NCBI GenBank assembly: GCA_963833885.1 | Contig: CAWHZU010000014.1 | Span: 120,249-184,248 of the forward strand | Length of the DNA stretch: 64,000 bases | DNA from: JASHPR01 sp963833885 | GTDB lineage: Bacteria; Actinomycetota; Actinomycetes; Streptosporangiales; Streptosporangiaceae | Direction: 5' to 3' | Shown here: positions 1-8,170 of the stretch, one piece after another | Layout of the letters: each line of letters opens with the position of its first letter | How positions within the stretch are numbered: the stretch's first letter is position 1 | Program-made: the position numbers and the translations under genes | Notes under the pieces: generated by a model | What the model saw: only the letters and a program-made list of their open reading frames with translations | Told to the model about the DNA's origin: nothing | The model's database searches: none

Positions 1-554
1 AGGTGAGCGCGTTCGCCCTGCCGTCCGAACAGGGTCAGCAGCTCGACCGGGCCGTCGGTGGCGCTGCTGAACCAGTGCGGGACCCGGGTGTCGAACTCGG
101 CGGCCTCACCCGGGTGCAGCACGAGATCCTGATCGCCGAGCACCAGCCGGAGCTGCCCGTCCAGCACGTACATCCACTCGTAGCCCTCGTGGACCCGCGG
201 GTCGGGCTCGGATCCGCGGTGCGGGAGGATCAGCTTGTAGGCCTGCACGCCGCCAGTGCGCTTGGTGAGCGGTATCAGCGTCTCGTCGCCGCGGTGCACC
301 GGGCGCATGTGCACGCGCGGATCGCCGGTCGCCGGCGCGCCGACCAGCTCATCGATCTGCACGCCGTGCGCCCTGGCCAGCGGCAGCAACAGCTCCAGCG
401 TCGGACGGCGCTGCCCGCTCTCCAGGCGGGACAGCGTGCTCACCGAGATCCCGGTCGCCTCGGCCAGCGCGGCCAGCGTGGTGTCGCGCTGCCGCCGCAG
501 CGCCCGCAGCCTCGGGCCGACCGCACTCAGCACGGCGTCGAGGTCATCGTCCAT
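1..554 (-). CDS. XRE-cupin transcriptional regulator (partial, runs off left edge)
   Basis: Reading the minus strand from an ATG at 554 gives at least 184 residues with no stop before the window edge. Residues about 10-65 form an XRE/HTH_3 domain (LRALRRQRDTTLAALAEATG, then SVSTLSRLESGQRRPTLELL). Residues about 105-180 form a cupin barrel (HEGYEWMYVLDGQLRLVLGD, then LHPGEAAEFDTRVPHWFSS). This two-domain architecture belongs to the SutR/PuuR-like regulators, in which the cupin binds a small ligand. The gene diverges from the methyltransferase at 621 across only 66 bp, which suggests that it regulates that gene and itself. Only the extreme C-terminus is missing. The ligand cannot be predicted. 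Confidence 0.88.
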   Translation of the reverse strand, partial: MDDDLDAVLSAVGPRLRALRRQRDTTLAALAEATGISVSTLSRLESGQRRPTLELLLPLARAHGVQIDELVGAPATGDPRVHMRPVHRGDETLIPLTKRTGGVQAYKLILPHRGSEPDPRVHEGYEWMYVLDGQLRLVLGDQDLVLHPGEAAEFDTRVPHWFSSATDGPVELLTLFGRQGERAH

Positions 555-563
555 GCCGTCAGT

Positions 564-578
564 TTGCCATACCGGCAA
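564..578. promoter_or_regulatory. Candidate operator for the XRE-cupin regulator
   Basis: A perfect inverted repeat, TTGCC-N5-GGCAA, lies in the 66-bp divergent gap between the XRE-cupin gene and the methyltransferase. XRE regulators typically bind short inverted repeats overlapping their own promoter. The assignment rests on position and symmetry only. Confidence 0.5.
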
Positions 579-620
579 GATAGCTTGCGAATCTGGCCAG
601 CTCGGCGGCAAGGTCCTGCC

Positions 621-1292
621 ATGAGCCACGGACATGATCACCCGCACGGCGACACCGCCGAGTTCGACCCCGACGACCGCAATCATTTCACCCAGGAGTT
701 CTGGGATGAGCGCTACCGCTCGGCCGACCGGCTGTGGAGCGGGCAGCCGAATCCGCAGCTCGTCGCCCAGATAGCGGGCCTGCCGCCCGGCGACGCCCTC
801 GACGCCGGCAGCGGCGAGGGCGCCGACGCCATCTGGCTGGCGTCCCGCGGGTGGGCCGTCACCGCGGTCGACGTGTCCGCCGTGGCACTGGACCGGGCCG
901 CCGCCCACGCCGCGGCCGAGGGGGTACACGTCAACTGGCAGCGCGAGGACCTGCTCACCTGGGATCCGGGGCCCGGCCGGTTTGACCTGGTGATGGCGCA
1001 GTTCATGCATCTGCCGAACCCCGAGCTGCAATCGCTGCACGACCGGCTGGCCGCGGCCGTGCGCCCGGGCGGCACGCTGCTGATCGTCGCCCACCACCCC
1101 GACGACCTGCGCGTGAACGTCGGCCGGACCGGGCACGTGGCCCTGTTCCCGTCCGCCGAGCAGCTCGCCGCCACGCTCGATCCCGGATCCTGGGAGATCG
1201 TCGTCGCCGACGCCGTCGGCCAGGCGACCGACCTGGACGGCCAGCCCGTGACGCTCAGGGACACGGTCCTGCGGGCGGCCCGCCGCCGCTAG
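621..1292 (+). CDS. Class I SAM-dependent methyltransferase
   Basis: 223 residues. A His-rich N-terminus (HGHDHPHGD) precedes a Rossmann methyltransferase fold: motif I DAGSGEGAD at about 61-69, the acidic motif II end TAVDVS at about 81-86, motif III REDLLTW and motif IV FDLVMAQFMH. The C-terminal half (RPGGTLLIVAHHP) fits the tellurite-resistance/UbiE-like branch. The ATG at 621 is preferred because the open frame upstream overlaps the divergent XRE gene in antisense and shows no family features. The substrate is unknown. Its partner regulator suggests a ligand-induced modification or detoxification role, which is inference. Confidence 0.85.
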   Translation: MSHGHDHPHGDTAEFDPDDRNHFTQEFWDERYRSADRLWSGQPNPQLVAQIAGLPPGDALDAGSGEGADAIWLASRGWAVTAVDVSAVALDRAAAHAAAEGVHVNWQREDLLTWDPGPGRFDLVMAQFMHLPNPELQSLHDRLAAAVRPGGTLLIVAHHPDDLRVNVGRTGHVALFPSAEQLAATLDPGSWEIVVADAVGQATDLDGQPVTLRDTVLRAARRR

Positions 1293-1301
1293 AGTCGGCG
1301 C

Positions 1302-1834
1302 GTGCCCGACGACCCGCGCGAGCTCGACGCCCTGCTCGAGGACCGCGGCGGCGGCTGGTGGAGCGCGTTCTTCACGGACCGCGCCAAAGACAGTGCCAGC
1401 CCGTGCCCGTTCCTGGTCGACTGGCCCGACGAAAGCCTTGTCGCATGGTTCAGTCAGGGCCTGCTCGCCCCCGGGCGCGTGCTCGAACTCGGTTGCGGAA
1501 ATGGCCGGAACGCGGTCCACCTGGCCAGCCTGGGATGCACCGTCGATGCCGTCGACTTCTCGGAACGGGCCGTCGAGTTGACGCAGCAGCGAGCGAGATC
1601 GGCCGGGGCCGCGGTGACCGTCCAGTGCTGCTCGATCTTTGACGCGACGTTCTCGGACGGGAGCTACGACCTGGTCTACGGCTTCGGCTGCTTCTCAGAA
1701 GCCGCCTGCGCGCTCTGTGGGATGAGGCTCCGTTCCGCGTGCGCGAACTCCGGCAGATGCGCGAGACGGACGGAAAGGACCCGTGTTTCGGCCAGGGCTT
1801 CCTCTGGGTGCTGCTGGCCGGCAAGCGCCGATAG
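1302..1834 (+). pseudogene. SAM methyltransferase with internal deletion and frame change
   Basis: The GTG at 1302 lies 9 nt after the preceding methyltransferase. The first about 130 residues are a normal class I methyltransferase N-terminus (VLELGCGNGRNAVHLASLGC, VDAVDFSERAVEL, YDLVYGFGCF). At about 1695 the frame then runs into unrelated sequence. The expected C-terminus reappears in the +2 frame (LRALWDEAPFRVRELRQMRE through GQGFLWVLLAGKRR, stop at 1834). The segment normally lying between these two parts, roughly 50-70 residues in relatives, is missing. This is therefore an internal deletion, not a simple indel. In the original frame, translation would continue into the VOC gene downstream. 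Confidence 0.75.
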
Positions 1835-1889
1835 CCTTCAGCTGCAGACCCCGTCGTGGGGGGTGAGAACTAACCAGTGGAGGTGCCAG

Positions 1890-2381
1890 ATGGCCGAGCT
1901 CCCACCGCGCCCAGAGGGAATTGCGCTGGCTCACTTCATCGTCTCGGACGATGTCGAGCGCTCCCGGCGCTTCTACACCGAAGTACTCGGCGGCAGGGTG
2001 ATCTTTTCCGGCCCCGGAGGGCTGACCTATGTCGCGCTGGCCAACACCTGGATCATCATCAATGTCGGCGGAGGCCCGACCGACGACAAGCCAACGGTCG
2101 CCCTGGAGACGCCGCGCGATCTTGACCGCGTCAGCAGCTTCCTTAACATCCGGGTTAAAGACATCGCCACCGTGTACGCCGATTGGAGCGCCCGGGGTGC
2201 TCAGTTCCTGACGCCGCCGAAGCAGCACCAGTACGAGATCCGCTGCTACATCCGCGATCCCGACGGTCATCTGATCGAGGTGGGGCAGACCACGGACCCA
2301 AACGGTGACTGGTCGCCCGCTCACTGGCCATCGAGTACGTCCGCCGAGGAGTCCGGGGCGGTCACCGAGCTTCCGTCATGA
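1890..2381 (+). CDS. VOC family (glyoxalase/bleomycin resistance-like) protein
   Basis: 163 residues. The start is the ATG at 1890 with a strong ribosome site GGAGGTG 5 nt upstream. The frame stays open much further upstream only because the decayed methyltransferase reads into it. The two beta-alpha-beta-beta-beta halves are visible: LAHFIVSDDVERSRRFYTEV near the N-terminus, and YIRDPDGHLIEVGQ near the C-terminus with the usual Glu metal ligand. VOC proteins bind a metal and act as lyases, isomerases, dioxygenases or drug-binding proteins. The stop overlaps the next start by 4 bp (ATGA), so the two genes are translationally coupled. The substrate is unknown. Confidence 0.85.
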   Translation: MAELPPRPEGIALAHFIVSDDVERSRRFYTEVLGGRVIFSGPGGLTYVALANTWIIINVGGGPTDDKPTVALETPRDLDRVSSFLNIRVKDIATVYADWSARGAQFLTPPKQHQYEIRCYIRDPDGHLIEVGQTTDPNGDWSPAHWPSSTSAEESGAVTELPS

Positions 2382-3013
2382 CCACCGCGATCATCGGCAC
2401 TGGAGGGCTCGGATCGGCCATCGCCCGCCAGCTCGCCTCAGGCGGCGAGTCCCTGCGGCTCTCGAGCGCCGACAACGAGTCGGCACGAACGCTGGCTGCA
2501 AAGATCGGCGGGGCTGCGGTCGCTGCCGCCGACAACCACGACGCGTTGCAGGGCGCCGATGCCGTCGTCCTCGCGCTTCGGTTTACCGTGCTGAAGAGCG
2601 TCATCGACGAGATCGCCGACGCGCTAACCGGCAAGCTCGTGGTCGTTCCGAGCAACCCGGTAACTCTCGACGCACAAGGTAACGTCCGACGTGTCCTGCC
2701 GGAAGGGCAAACCTCTGGAGAGGTTGTGGCCGGGTGGCTGCCGGCCGGGGCGCGCTTGGCCATGGCGTTTGGAAGCATGTCGGCCAATATCTTCGAGTCC
2801 TCCAGCAACCGGTCGCCGGAGCCGGCGGCCCTCTTCTACGCGGCCGACGACGACCGTGCTGGCGAGGAAGTCGAGCGGCTGATCCGGACGGCCGGCTTCG
2901 AGCCGGTGAAGGCCGGCGGGATCGAGCAGTCGAGCCGGCTCGAGGTGGGCGGCGACCTTCACGATCTCGTAGTCAGCCCTGCAGAGGCGCGGTCACTGAT
3001 CGGTGCGGCCTGA
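2378..3013 (+). CDS. NADP-binding reductase related to F420-dependent NADP reductase
   Basis: 211 residues beginning directly with a dinucleotide-binding Rossmann motif (MTTAIIGTGGLGSAIARQLA). It continues with DAVVLALRF and the LTGKLVVVPSNPVTLDAQG segment seen in the Fno/NADPH-dependent F420 reductase and oxidoreductase coenzyme F420-dependent families. These proteins move hydride between NADP(H) and a deazaflavin or a small substrate. The gene is coupled to the VOC gene by a 4-bp overlap. F420 itself cannot be proved from the sequence, since many paralogues use only NADP. Confidence 0.75.
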   Translation: MTTAIIGTGGLGSAIARQLASGGESLRLSSADNESARTLAAKIGGAAVAAADNHDALQGADAVVLALRFTVLKSVIDEIADALTGKLVVVPSNPVTLDAQGNVRRVLPEGQTSGEVVAGWLPAGARLAMAFGSMSANIFESSSNRSPEPAALFYAADDDRAGEEVERLIRTAGFEPVKAGGIEQSSRLEVGGDLHDLVVSPAEARSLIGAA

Positions 3014-3100
3014 CAGGCCGGCTGGATAGCAAGCCAGCAGCCCCCGTCACCCGGAACCCGGGGCGGGGGTTGCCGACTGGCGAGCAACCACGGCCGGGAG

Positions 3101-3349
3101 GTGGGACAGCACCAGCATCCGGTTACCGCTGTCGCCATTACATCCCGGGGGAACATCGTCTCTGCTGACCGTGAGGGCTTCGTGCGATTGCGGGAACGCC
3201 GTGCGCGCAGCTACCACGGCAGAAAACTCGGCGAGCACGGCTATGGCGTCACCGCGATAGCGATCATGCCAGGTGGACGGGACGTCCTTCTGGCAAGTTC
3301 CAGTCATACGGACACCCTTATCCTCGTCGCGCTGCCATCAGCATCATGA
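3101..3349 (+). pseudogene. Possible WD40-repeat protein remnant
   Basis: An 82-codon frame from a GTG. It contains two blade-like stretches, HPVTAVAITSRGNIVSADRE and GVTAIAIMPGGRDVLLASSS, spaced as in WD40 beta-propellers (V-T-A-V-A-x-n-G...S-x-D). A functional propeller needs several more repeats and nothing similar precedes or follows it. I read this as a leftover of a larger gene, but it could be chance. The rest of the 3014-3469 gap shows no other gene. Confidence 0.3.
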
Positions 3350-3435
3350 TTTAGCCTCGAAGCCCGCTCAGGGCGAGCCGATCATGAATCCTTGTCTGCC
3401 GACGACGAAAGCTACCGCTGAGCTCCGCTTGATCG

Positions 3436-3463
3436 TTGATCGAATTATCACATCTGATATAAT
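3436..3463 (+). promoter_or_regulatory. Consensus sigma-70 promoter giving a leaderless toxin-antitoxin transcript
   Basis: TTGATC (3436-3441), a 16-bp spacer and a perfect TATAAT (3458-3463) lie just ahead of the ATG at 3470. Transcription would begin within a base or two of that ATG. An imperfect palindrome (ATTATCA...TGATATAAT, 3444-3463) overlaps the -10 and is a natural place for the XRE partner protein to repress. The AT-rich stretch stands out strongly from the surrounding GC-rich DNA. Confidence 0.6.
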
Positions 3464-3469
3464 CAGCCT

Positions 3470-4201
3470 ATGGTGGGGAAGCGCCCGGGCCAGAATCCGT
3501 CAGGTGAGCACTCGCTCGCCGAGGCGAGCCCCGATCTGTTGGCGGTGCTGGAGTCCGCATCACGCTTGCAGCAGATGGTTCCCGGCGCCGTTCTGGTAGG
3601 CAGGTCGGCTGCCGCACTGTACGCGGGCCACCGGGACTCTTACGATCATGATCATGTCCTCGCGGACCTGCGGGACCGGTTTGACGTCGTGCTCGAGGCT
3701 CTCGAATCCGAGGGTGACTGGGTGACCAACCGAGTGGTTCCGGGAAGAATCATCCTCGGCCAGCTGGGAGATATCGAAGCTGGCGTTCGCCAGATGATCC
3801 GCACCCGGCCGCTGGAAACGATGCAGGTCATCCTTCCGTCAGGCCGTGTGCTGACGGTTCCCACCGCGGAAGAGACGCTCCGGATCAAGGGATTCCTGAT
3901 CGTGCGGCGGAACCAGACTCGCGACTATCTGGATGTGGCCGCTTTGTCCGATAGCTACGGCATCCATGAAGCTGCAGAAGTCCTGGCCAGGATCGACGAT
4001 TACTACTCGGACCAGCACGGCAGAGGCAAGGGTGTTGCGGCCCAGCTCGCCCGCCAGCTTGCCGATCCCCGGCCAAAAGACTCATCCGTGACGGGGCAAC
4101 TTGATGCGTACCGGAACCTCGCGGTCCGCTGGACCGACTGGGGCGAAGTGCGATCGGTATGCCGACAACTCGCCGCCGAGATGCTCGAAGCCGAGGTGTA
4201 G
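3470..4201 (+). CDS. AbiEii-like nucleotidyltransferase (putative toxin)
   Basis: 243 residues. The central part (VLVGRSAAALYAGHRDSYDH) resembles the G-S...D-x-D active-site strand of the MNT/AbiEii nucleotidyltransferase superfamily. Further on, RIKGFLIVRRNQTRDYLDVA matches the conserved Lys and R-D-x-x-D signature region of AbiEii/MenA toxins. Such proteins transfer nucleotides to tRNA or protein targets. The gene is followed 3 nt later by an XRE protein, the usual partner arrangement. The ATG sits at the predicted transcription start, so no Shine-Dalgarno site is expected. Toxicity is inferred from family and context. Confidence 0.65.
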   Translation: MVGKRPGQNPSGEHSLAEASPDLLAVLESASRLQQMVPGAVLVGRSAAALYAGHRDSYDHDHVLADLRDRFDVVLEALESEGDWVTNRVVPGRIILGQLGDIEAGVRQMIRTRPLETMQVILPSGRVLTVPTAEETLRIKGFLIVRRNQTRDYLDVAALSDSYGIHEAAEVLARIDDYYSDQHGRGKGVAAQLARQLADPRPKDSSVTGQLDAYRNLAVRWTDWGEVRSVCRQLAAEMLEAEV

Positions 4202-4204
4202 CTC

Positions 4205-4648
4205 ATGCCGCTGGCATTCCGCAACTTGACCATTACACCCGATGCCCCCGTTCCGGAGTGGCCGACCGAGGCCATACAGGCCGCACTCGAACGAGGTGAT
4301 CTCGCGGACTGGCACCGGATTGTCGTCGCAATACAGGCCGATCCCTGGGGTAAGACCGCGCGACAACTGGAAGAGGTGCTCAGCCACTCACATCCGTACG
4401 GGGTCACGGAAGCCATGCAGACAGCGTTGTCACGTGCCCGCCAACGAGCTGAGGCAAATGAACGCGCCGTTGTCACCACAGAAATCCGGGACGCTGTCGA
4501 GCGGTCCGAACTGAGCCAGGCAGAATTCGCCTCCCGGATCGGGACTTCCGCCTCGCGGCTGTCTACTTATGCTTCTGGCAAAGTAGTTCCCTCGGCAACG
4601 CTCATGCTCCGGATCCGCCGTGTAGCCGAGTGGCGTTCGCCCGATTGA
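4205..4648 (+). CDS. XRE-type HTH protein (putative antitoxin)
   Basis: 147 residues. Residues about 95-142 form a helix-turn-helix (AVERSELSQAEFASRIGTSA, then SRLSTYASGKVVPSATLMLR). The first about 85 residues form a helical region without a recognised name and could be the toxin-binding part. It starts 3 nt after the nucleotidyltransferase stop, so the two are co-transcribed. The likely role is to bind the palindrome at the upstream promoter and neutralise the nucleotidyltransferase. This order (toxin first, HTH second) occurs in several HEPN/MNT-like and AbiE-like loci. Confidence 0.7.
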   Translation: MPLAFRNLTITPDAPVPEWPTEAIQAALERGDLADWHRIVVAIQADPWGKTARQLEEVLSHSHPYGVTEAMQTALSRARQRAEANERAVVTTEIRDAVERSELSQAEFASRIGTSASRLSTYASGKVVPSATLMLRIRRVAEWRSPD

Positions 4649-4758
4649 CAGCCCGCGGAACCATGTAGGTTGACGGCCATGGACCGGGGCGGGCGCTGGA
4701 CTGAGCGGCGGGGCAGCAACGCAGCAGGGACGGTTAGCGGACCAGCGGTCATGACCGA

Positions 4759-6108
4759 ATGAGGTCCGCGGACCGGGTAGCCGGGACGCCAGACCGGACG
4801 CCAGCCGGAGACACCGATCGCGGGTTCTCGTCGCTGCGGCCGTTCCGTCACCGCAGCTTCACGCTGCTGTGGACCGGGGGGCTGATCTCCACCGTCGGTT
4901 CCTGGATGCAGACCGTCGCCGTGGGCGCGCTCATCATCTCCGACACCGGCAGCGCGACGTGGGCGGTCCTGGTGGCCGCCGGAGGGTTCCTGCCGATCGG
5001 CCTCCTCTCCCCCATCGGCGGCGCGCTGGCCGACCGGCTGCCGCGCCGCCCGGTGCTGGTGATCGGGAACCTCGCCGCCGCGGCCACCGCCGCGCTGATC
5101 GCGGTCCTGGTCGCAGGCGGGCATGACAACCCGGGCGCGCTCGTAGCGCTCGTGACGCTGCAGGGTTCGGCCTCCGCGCTGATCGGGCCGTTCCAGCAGG
5201 CCATCCTGCCTGACCTGGTGCCGCAGCGGGAGTTCCTCGCGGCCGCCTCGCTCAACTCGGCCGAGTGGAACCTCGGCCGCATCGTCGGCCCGGCGCTGGC
5301 GGGCATCACCGTGGCCGCGTTCGGGTACTCGGTCGCGTTCGTGGCGAACGCGGTGTCGTTTCTCGCCGTCGTCGTGGCGCTCCTGTTCGTCAGGTTCAGC
5401 CCGCCCAGCGGGATACGAACCGGGCTCCTGTCTTCGCTCAGGGAGGGATTCACCGCGGCCAGGCAGGAGCCGTCGTGCTGGGCGGCCATCGTCACGATCG
5501 CGGTGGTGGCCCTGTTCGCCTCGCCGTTCATCGCACTGGTCCCGGTCATGGCGCACCACCTGACGCACGGCGGCGCCCGGGCGGTCGCGCAGACCACGGC
5601 GCTGCTCACCACGGCCCAGGGCGCCGGCGCCGTGCTCGGCGCGCTGTGCCTCACCCCGCTGGCGGGCCGTCTCGGCCGCGGCCGTCTGCTCGCCTGGAAC
5701 CTGGCCGTGCTGCCGGCGGTGCTCGTCGGCTACAGCGCCTCGCAAACCCGGTGGCAGGGCATCGTCCTGCTGTTCGTTGTGGGCCTCGTGTACATCGGGG
5801 TGCTGTCCGGGCTCACCACGCTGGTCCAGCTCCGGGCGCCGCAGGCCTACCGCGGCCGGGTGCTCAGCTTCTTCCTGGTCGCGCTCGGCGTCGCGTACCC
5901 GATCGGGTCGCTCATTCAGGGACCGATCATCGACTGGATCGGGCTCGGCTGGACCACGGCGGGGACGGCGGTGCTGCTCACGCTGATCATGGCCGTCGTG
6001 ACGGTGCGCAGGCCGGGCTTTGTGCGGGCGATCATCGGCGGGATGGACGCCGGTCCTCCAGACTTCCTGGAACGCAGCGCTCCCCCGAACTTACCGCCGG
6101 TCAGCTGA
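4759..6108 (+). CDS. MFS transporter, enterobactin exporter/EntS-like class
   Basis: 449 residues with about 12 hydrophobic segments. The N-terminal LRPFRHRSFTLLWTGGLIST, VGSWMQTVAVGALI and the loop ALADRLPRRPVL between helices 2 and 3 are typical of the EntS/DUF894 group of MFS efflux proteins. ASLNSAEWNLGRIVGPALAG (helix 5) is also characteristic. It probably exports a small molecule by proton antiport. The gene stands alone. Its tail overlaps the convergent PH-domain gene by 8 bp. Confidence 0.85.
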   Translation: MRSADRVAGTPDRTPAGDTDRGFSSLRPFRHRSFTLLWTGGLISTVGSWMQTVAVGALIISDTGSATWAVLVAAGGFLPIGLLSPIGGALADRLPRRPVLVIGNLAAAATAALIAVLVAGGHDNPGALVALVTLQGSASALIGPFQQAILPDLVPQREFLAAASLNSAEWNLGRIVGPALAGITVAAFGYSVAFVANAVSFLAVVVALLFVRFSPPSGIRTGLLSSLREGFTAARQEPSCWAAIVTIAVVALFASPFIALVPVMAHHLTHGGARAVAQTTALLTTAQGAGAVLGALCLTPLAGRLGRGRLLAWNLAVLPAVLVGYSASQTRWQGIVLLFVVGLVYIGVLSGLTTLVQLRAPQAYRGRVLSFFLVALGVAYPIGSLIQGPIIDWIGLGWTTAGTAVLLTLIMAVVTVRRPGFVRAIIGGMDAGPPDFLERSAPPNLPPVS

Positions 6109-7519
6109 CCAGGCCGCGCGACCTCGCGGCACGGGCGAGGTCGGGCAGCTGGCCGAGGAGTTCGTCGGCCTCGGCAACGCTGCGATCCTGGATGCTGGCG
6201 GTCACCCGCCGCCCGGCAACGTCGAGCCGGATCGTGGCGAGCCGGAGCCGGCGCTGCCAGGGGCCCTGAACCCACCGGATGCTCTGCACCTTCTCCAGCG
6301 GAACCCAGGTCGTCTTACGGCAGATCCGGCCGCGGGATGCCACCACGTACCGGTCGTCGCCGGCCCACGCCAGGAAGTGATAGGACAGCAGCGTCTTCAC
6401 CCGCGCGCCGGCTGGCGCAGCGTGGGTGGGCCGCGGCGGATCGGTCAGCAGCTCGCCGAGCATCCGGTCCGCGTCGGCGCGGGAGCCGACCGGGATGAGC
6501 GCGCGCAGGCGCTGCCCCTCGGAGCGGTTCTCCCGGCGCTGGCGCGGCCCGGCGACGTCCACTTCGAGCCTGCACCAGCCGAACGCGCGCCAGAACAGCG
6601 GCTCGACGAGGCGCACGGCCTGCACCCTCCCGGGCCGGATGGTCTCGGCTGCGGTCTGTATGAGCCCGGACCGCAGCCGCAGCCCGTCCGGCGCCTCGGC
6701 GACCACGGTCCCGAACTCGGTGTTGAACTGCCGCCAGACGCTGGTCACGATCCCGAAGCCGAAGACCAGGAACGGCACGATGATCCCCGGCTTGCCCGTC
6801 AGCGCGATGACCAGAATCACCACCGCGATCGCCGTTCCTGCGTACGCGCCGGGACGGCTCAGGATGATGGCACCGGCCAGGCGCTCGGACTGCACCCGGA
6901 ACAGCACCCGCTCGGGCCGTGGCGGTGCGGCCGCACCGGCCGGGCCCACGGCGCCGACTGGGCCCGCCGAACCGCCCGGCCCCATAGCGCCGGCCCGCGC
7001 ACCGGCCGCAGCCCCCCGGGTTCCGGCTGCTTGGCCCATGGCCAGCAACTGCTCCCGGAGCCGCTCGGCATCGGCGAGCGGCAGGCAGGCCAGGCGCCCG
7101 CCGGAGGAATCGGCTCCGGCCATCCGCAACCGGAGCTCGGCAAGGCCGAACACCCGTGCCAGCCCGGTCTGCACCACGTCGATGGCCTGGACCTGCGACA
7201 GCGGGAAGCGCAGCGACTGGCGCCGGATCAGGCCGGTCTCGATGCGCAGCACGCCGTCGGCGACCTGCCACCGGGTGACCAGCCAGCTGATCACGCCGGC
7301 GATCAGCACGATCCCGACCACGACGATGTCGCTGATGAAGTCGTCGTTGTTCCCGCTGTGGTTGGCGAAAATCAGGAACAGCACCAGAATGCCCAGGGCA
7401 ACGAGGTGGCGCCCGGTGCGGATCAGCGGGGACAGCGGGTGCAGCCGGTGCCACGCCGACATGTCCGCCGGCGGGATCGGAGGCGCGGGCGGGATCGAGT
7501 GCGGGGGCGGCGCGGTCAC
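6101..7519 (-). CDS. YdbT-like membrane protein with bacterial PH domains (DUF304)
   Basis: 472 residues. A Pro-rich N-terminus is followed by two membrane helices (about 35-85) and a bPH2 domain (VADGVLRIETGLIRRQSLRF, then VQAIDVVQTGLARVFGLAEL). A Gly/Ala-rich linker, a second helix pair and a second PH domain follow, and a third PH-like segment (LGWVPLEKVQSIRW-type, seen as TTWVPLEKVQSIRWVQGPWQ) ends the protein. This is the YdbT architecture found beside YdbS. The start codon overlaps the YdbS-like stop by 4 bp. YdbST proteins are linked to membrane stress and bacteriocin resistance in Bacillus. The role here is unknown. Confidence 0.8.
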   Translation of the reverse strand: MTAPPPHSIPPAPPIPPADMSAWHRLHPLSPLIRTGRHLVALGILVLFLIFANHSGNNDDFISDIVVVGIVLIAGVISWLVTRWQVADGVLRIETGLIRRQSLRFPLSQVQAIDVVQTGLARVFGLAELRLRMAGADSSGGRLACLPLADAERLREQLLAMGQAAGTRGAAAGARAGAMGPGGSAGPVGAVGPAGAAAPPRPERVLFRVQSERLAGAIILSRPGAYAGTAIAVVILVIALTGKPGIIVPFLVFGFGIVTSVWRQFNTEFGTVVAEAPDGLRLRSGLIQTAAETIRPGRVQAVRLVEPLFWRAFGWCRLEVDVAGPRQRRENRSEGQRLRALIPVGSRADADRMLGELLTDPPRPTHAAPAGARVKTLLSYHFLAWAGDDRYVVASRGRICRKTTWVPLEKVQSIRWVQGPWQRRLRLATIRLDVAGRRVTASIQDRSVAEADELLGQLPDLARAARSRGLVS

Positions 7520-8028
7520 AGGCCGGCTGCCTGCGATTCGCCGAGCGAGGCAAGCTGGTCGCGCAGTTTCGCCGCGTCCGCCTTGTCCAGGCCCGGAATG
7601 CGCGCGTCGCTGGCCGCAGCGGCGGTATGCATTCGCACCGTGGCCAGCCCCAGGCTGCGCTCCACCGGGCCCGCGGTGACGTCGATGAACTGCATCCGCC
7701 CGTACGGGATGACCGACTGGCGGCGGACCATGACCCCGCGCTTGACCATCAGGTCATCGCGCCGCTCGGCATAACCCCACGCGGCGACCCGCCGGGCGAA
7801 GAACCGCTCGCACAACAGCCCGACCACCACGAGCCCCAGCCCGATGCCGAGGCCCAGCGCGGCCGACCCGGCGGTACCCGCAATGACGCCGCCGACGGCC
7901 GCGACGGGCACGGTTACCAGCGCGGTCTGGATACGCCGGGCTCGCAGCAGGAGATGCGACGGGCGCAGCCACCGGATCTCGGCGTCACCGGGTTCCGTGG
8001 TCACACTCGCCTCCAGCCGTCGTCGCAC
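7516..8028 (-). CDS. YdbS-like PH-domain membrane protein
   Basis: 170 residues. After a short cytoplasmic lead come two membrane helices (about 35-80), then a single bPH2/DUF304 domain (RRDDLMVKRGVMVRRQSVIP, then YGRMQFIDVTAGPVERSLGL). It is the upstream half of a two-gene YdbS-YdbT operon, coupled to the next gene by a 4-bp overlap. The pair very likely forms one membrane complex. Confidence 0.8.
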   Translation of the reverse strand: MRRRLEASVTTEPGDAEIRWLRPSHLLLRARRIQTALVTVPVAAVGGVIAGTAGSAALGLGIGLGLVVVGLLCERFFARRVAAWGYAERRDDLMVKRGVMVRRQSVIPYGRMQFIDVTAGPVERSLGLATVRMHTAAAASDARIPGLDKADAAKLRDQLASLGESQAAGL

Positions 8029-8170
8029 ATTCTGCTCATCAGCAGATTATCGGTAGCTCACCGCGCCAACAGGACACGATGCCGCCTGCATACTGGTTCC
8101 GCCAGTGCTGCCTATTCGCCGGAGCTCCTGAGAAGCCGCGCACCCGGGCATCTGCTCCTACCCTGGCGGG

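Noticed and set aside
3..620. Plus-strand open frame continuous with the methyltransferase at 621
   Set aside because: It is antisense to the XRE-cupin gene and has no family features or ribosome site; the real start is the ATG at 621.
4567..5745. Long minus-strand frame opposite the MFS transporter
   Set aside because: Arg/Gly/Asp/Gln-rich composition typical of antisense frames in GC-rich DNA; no domain.
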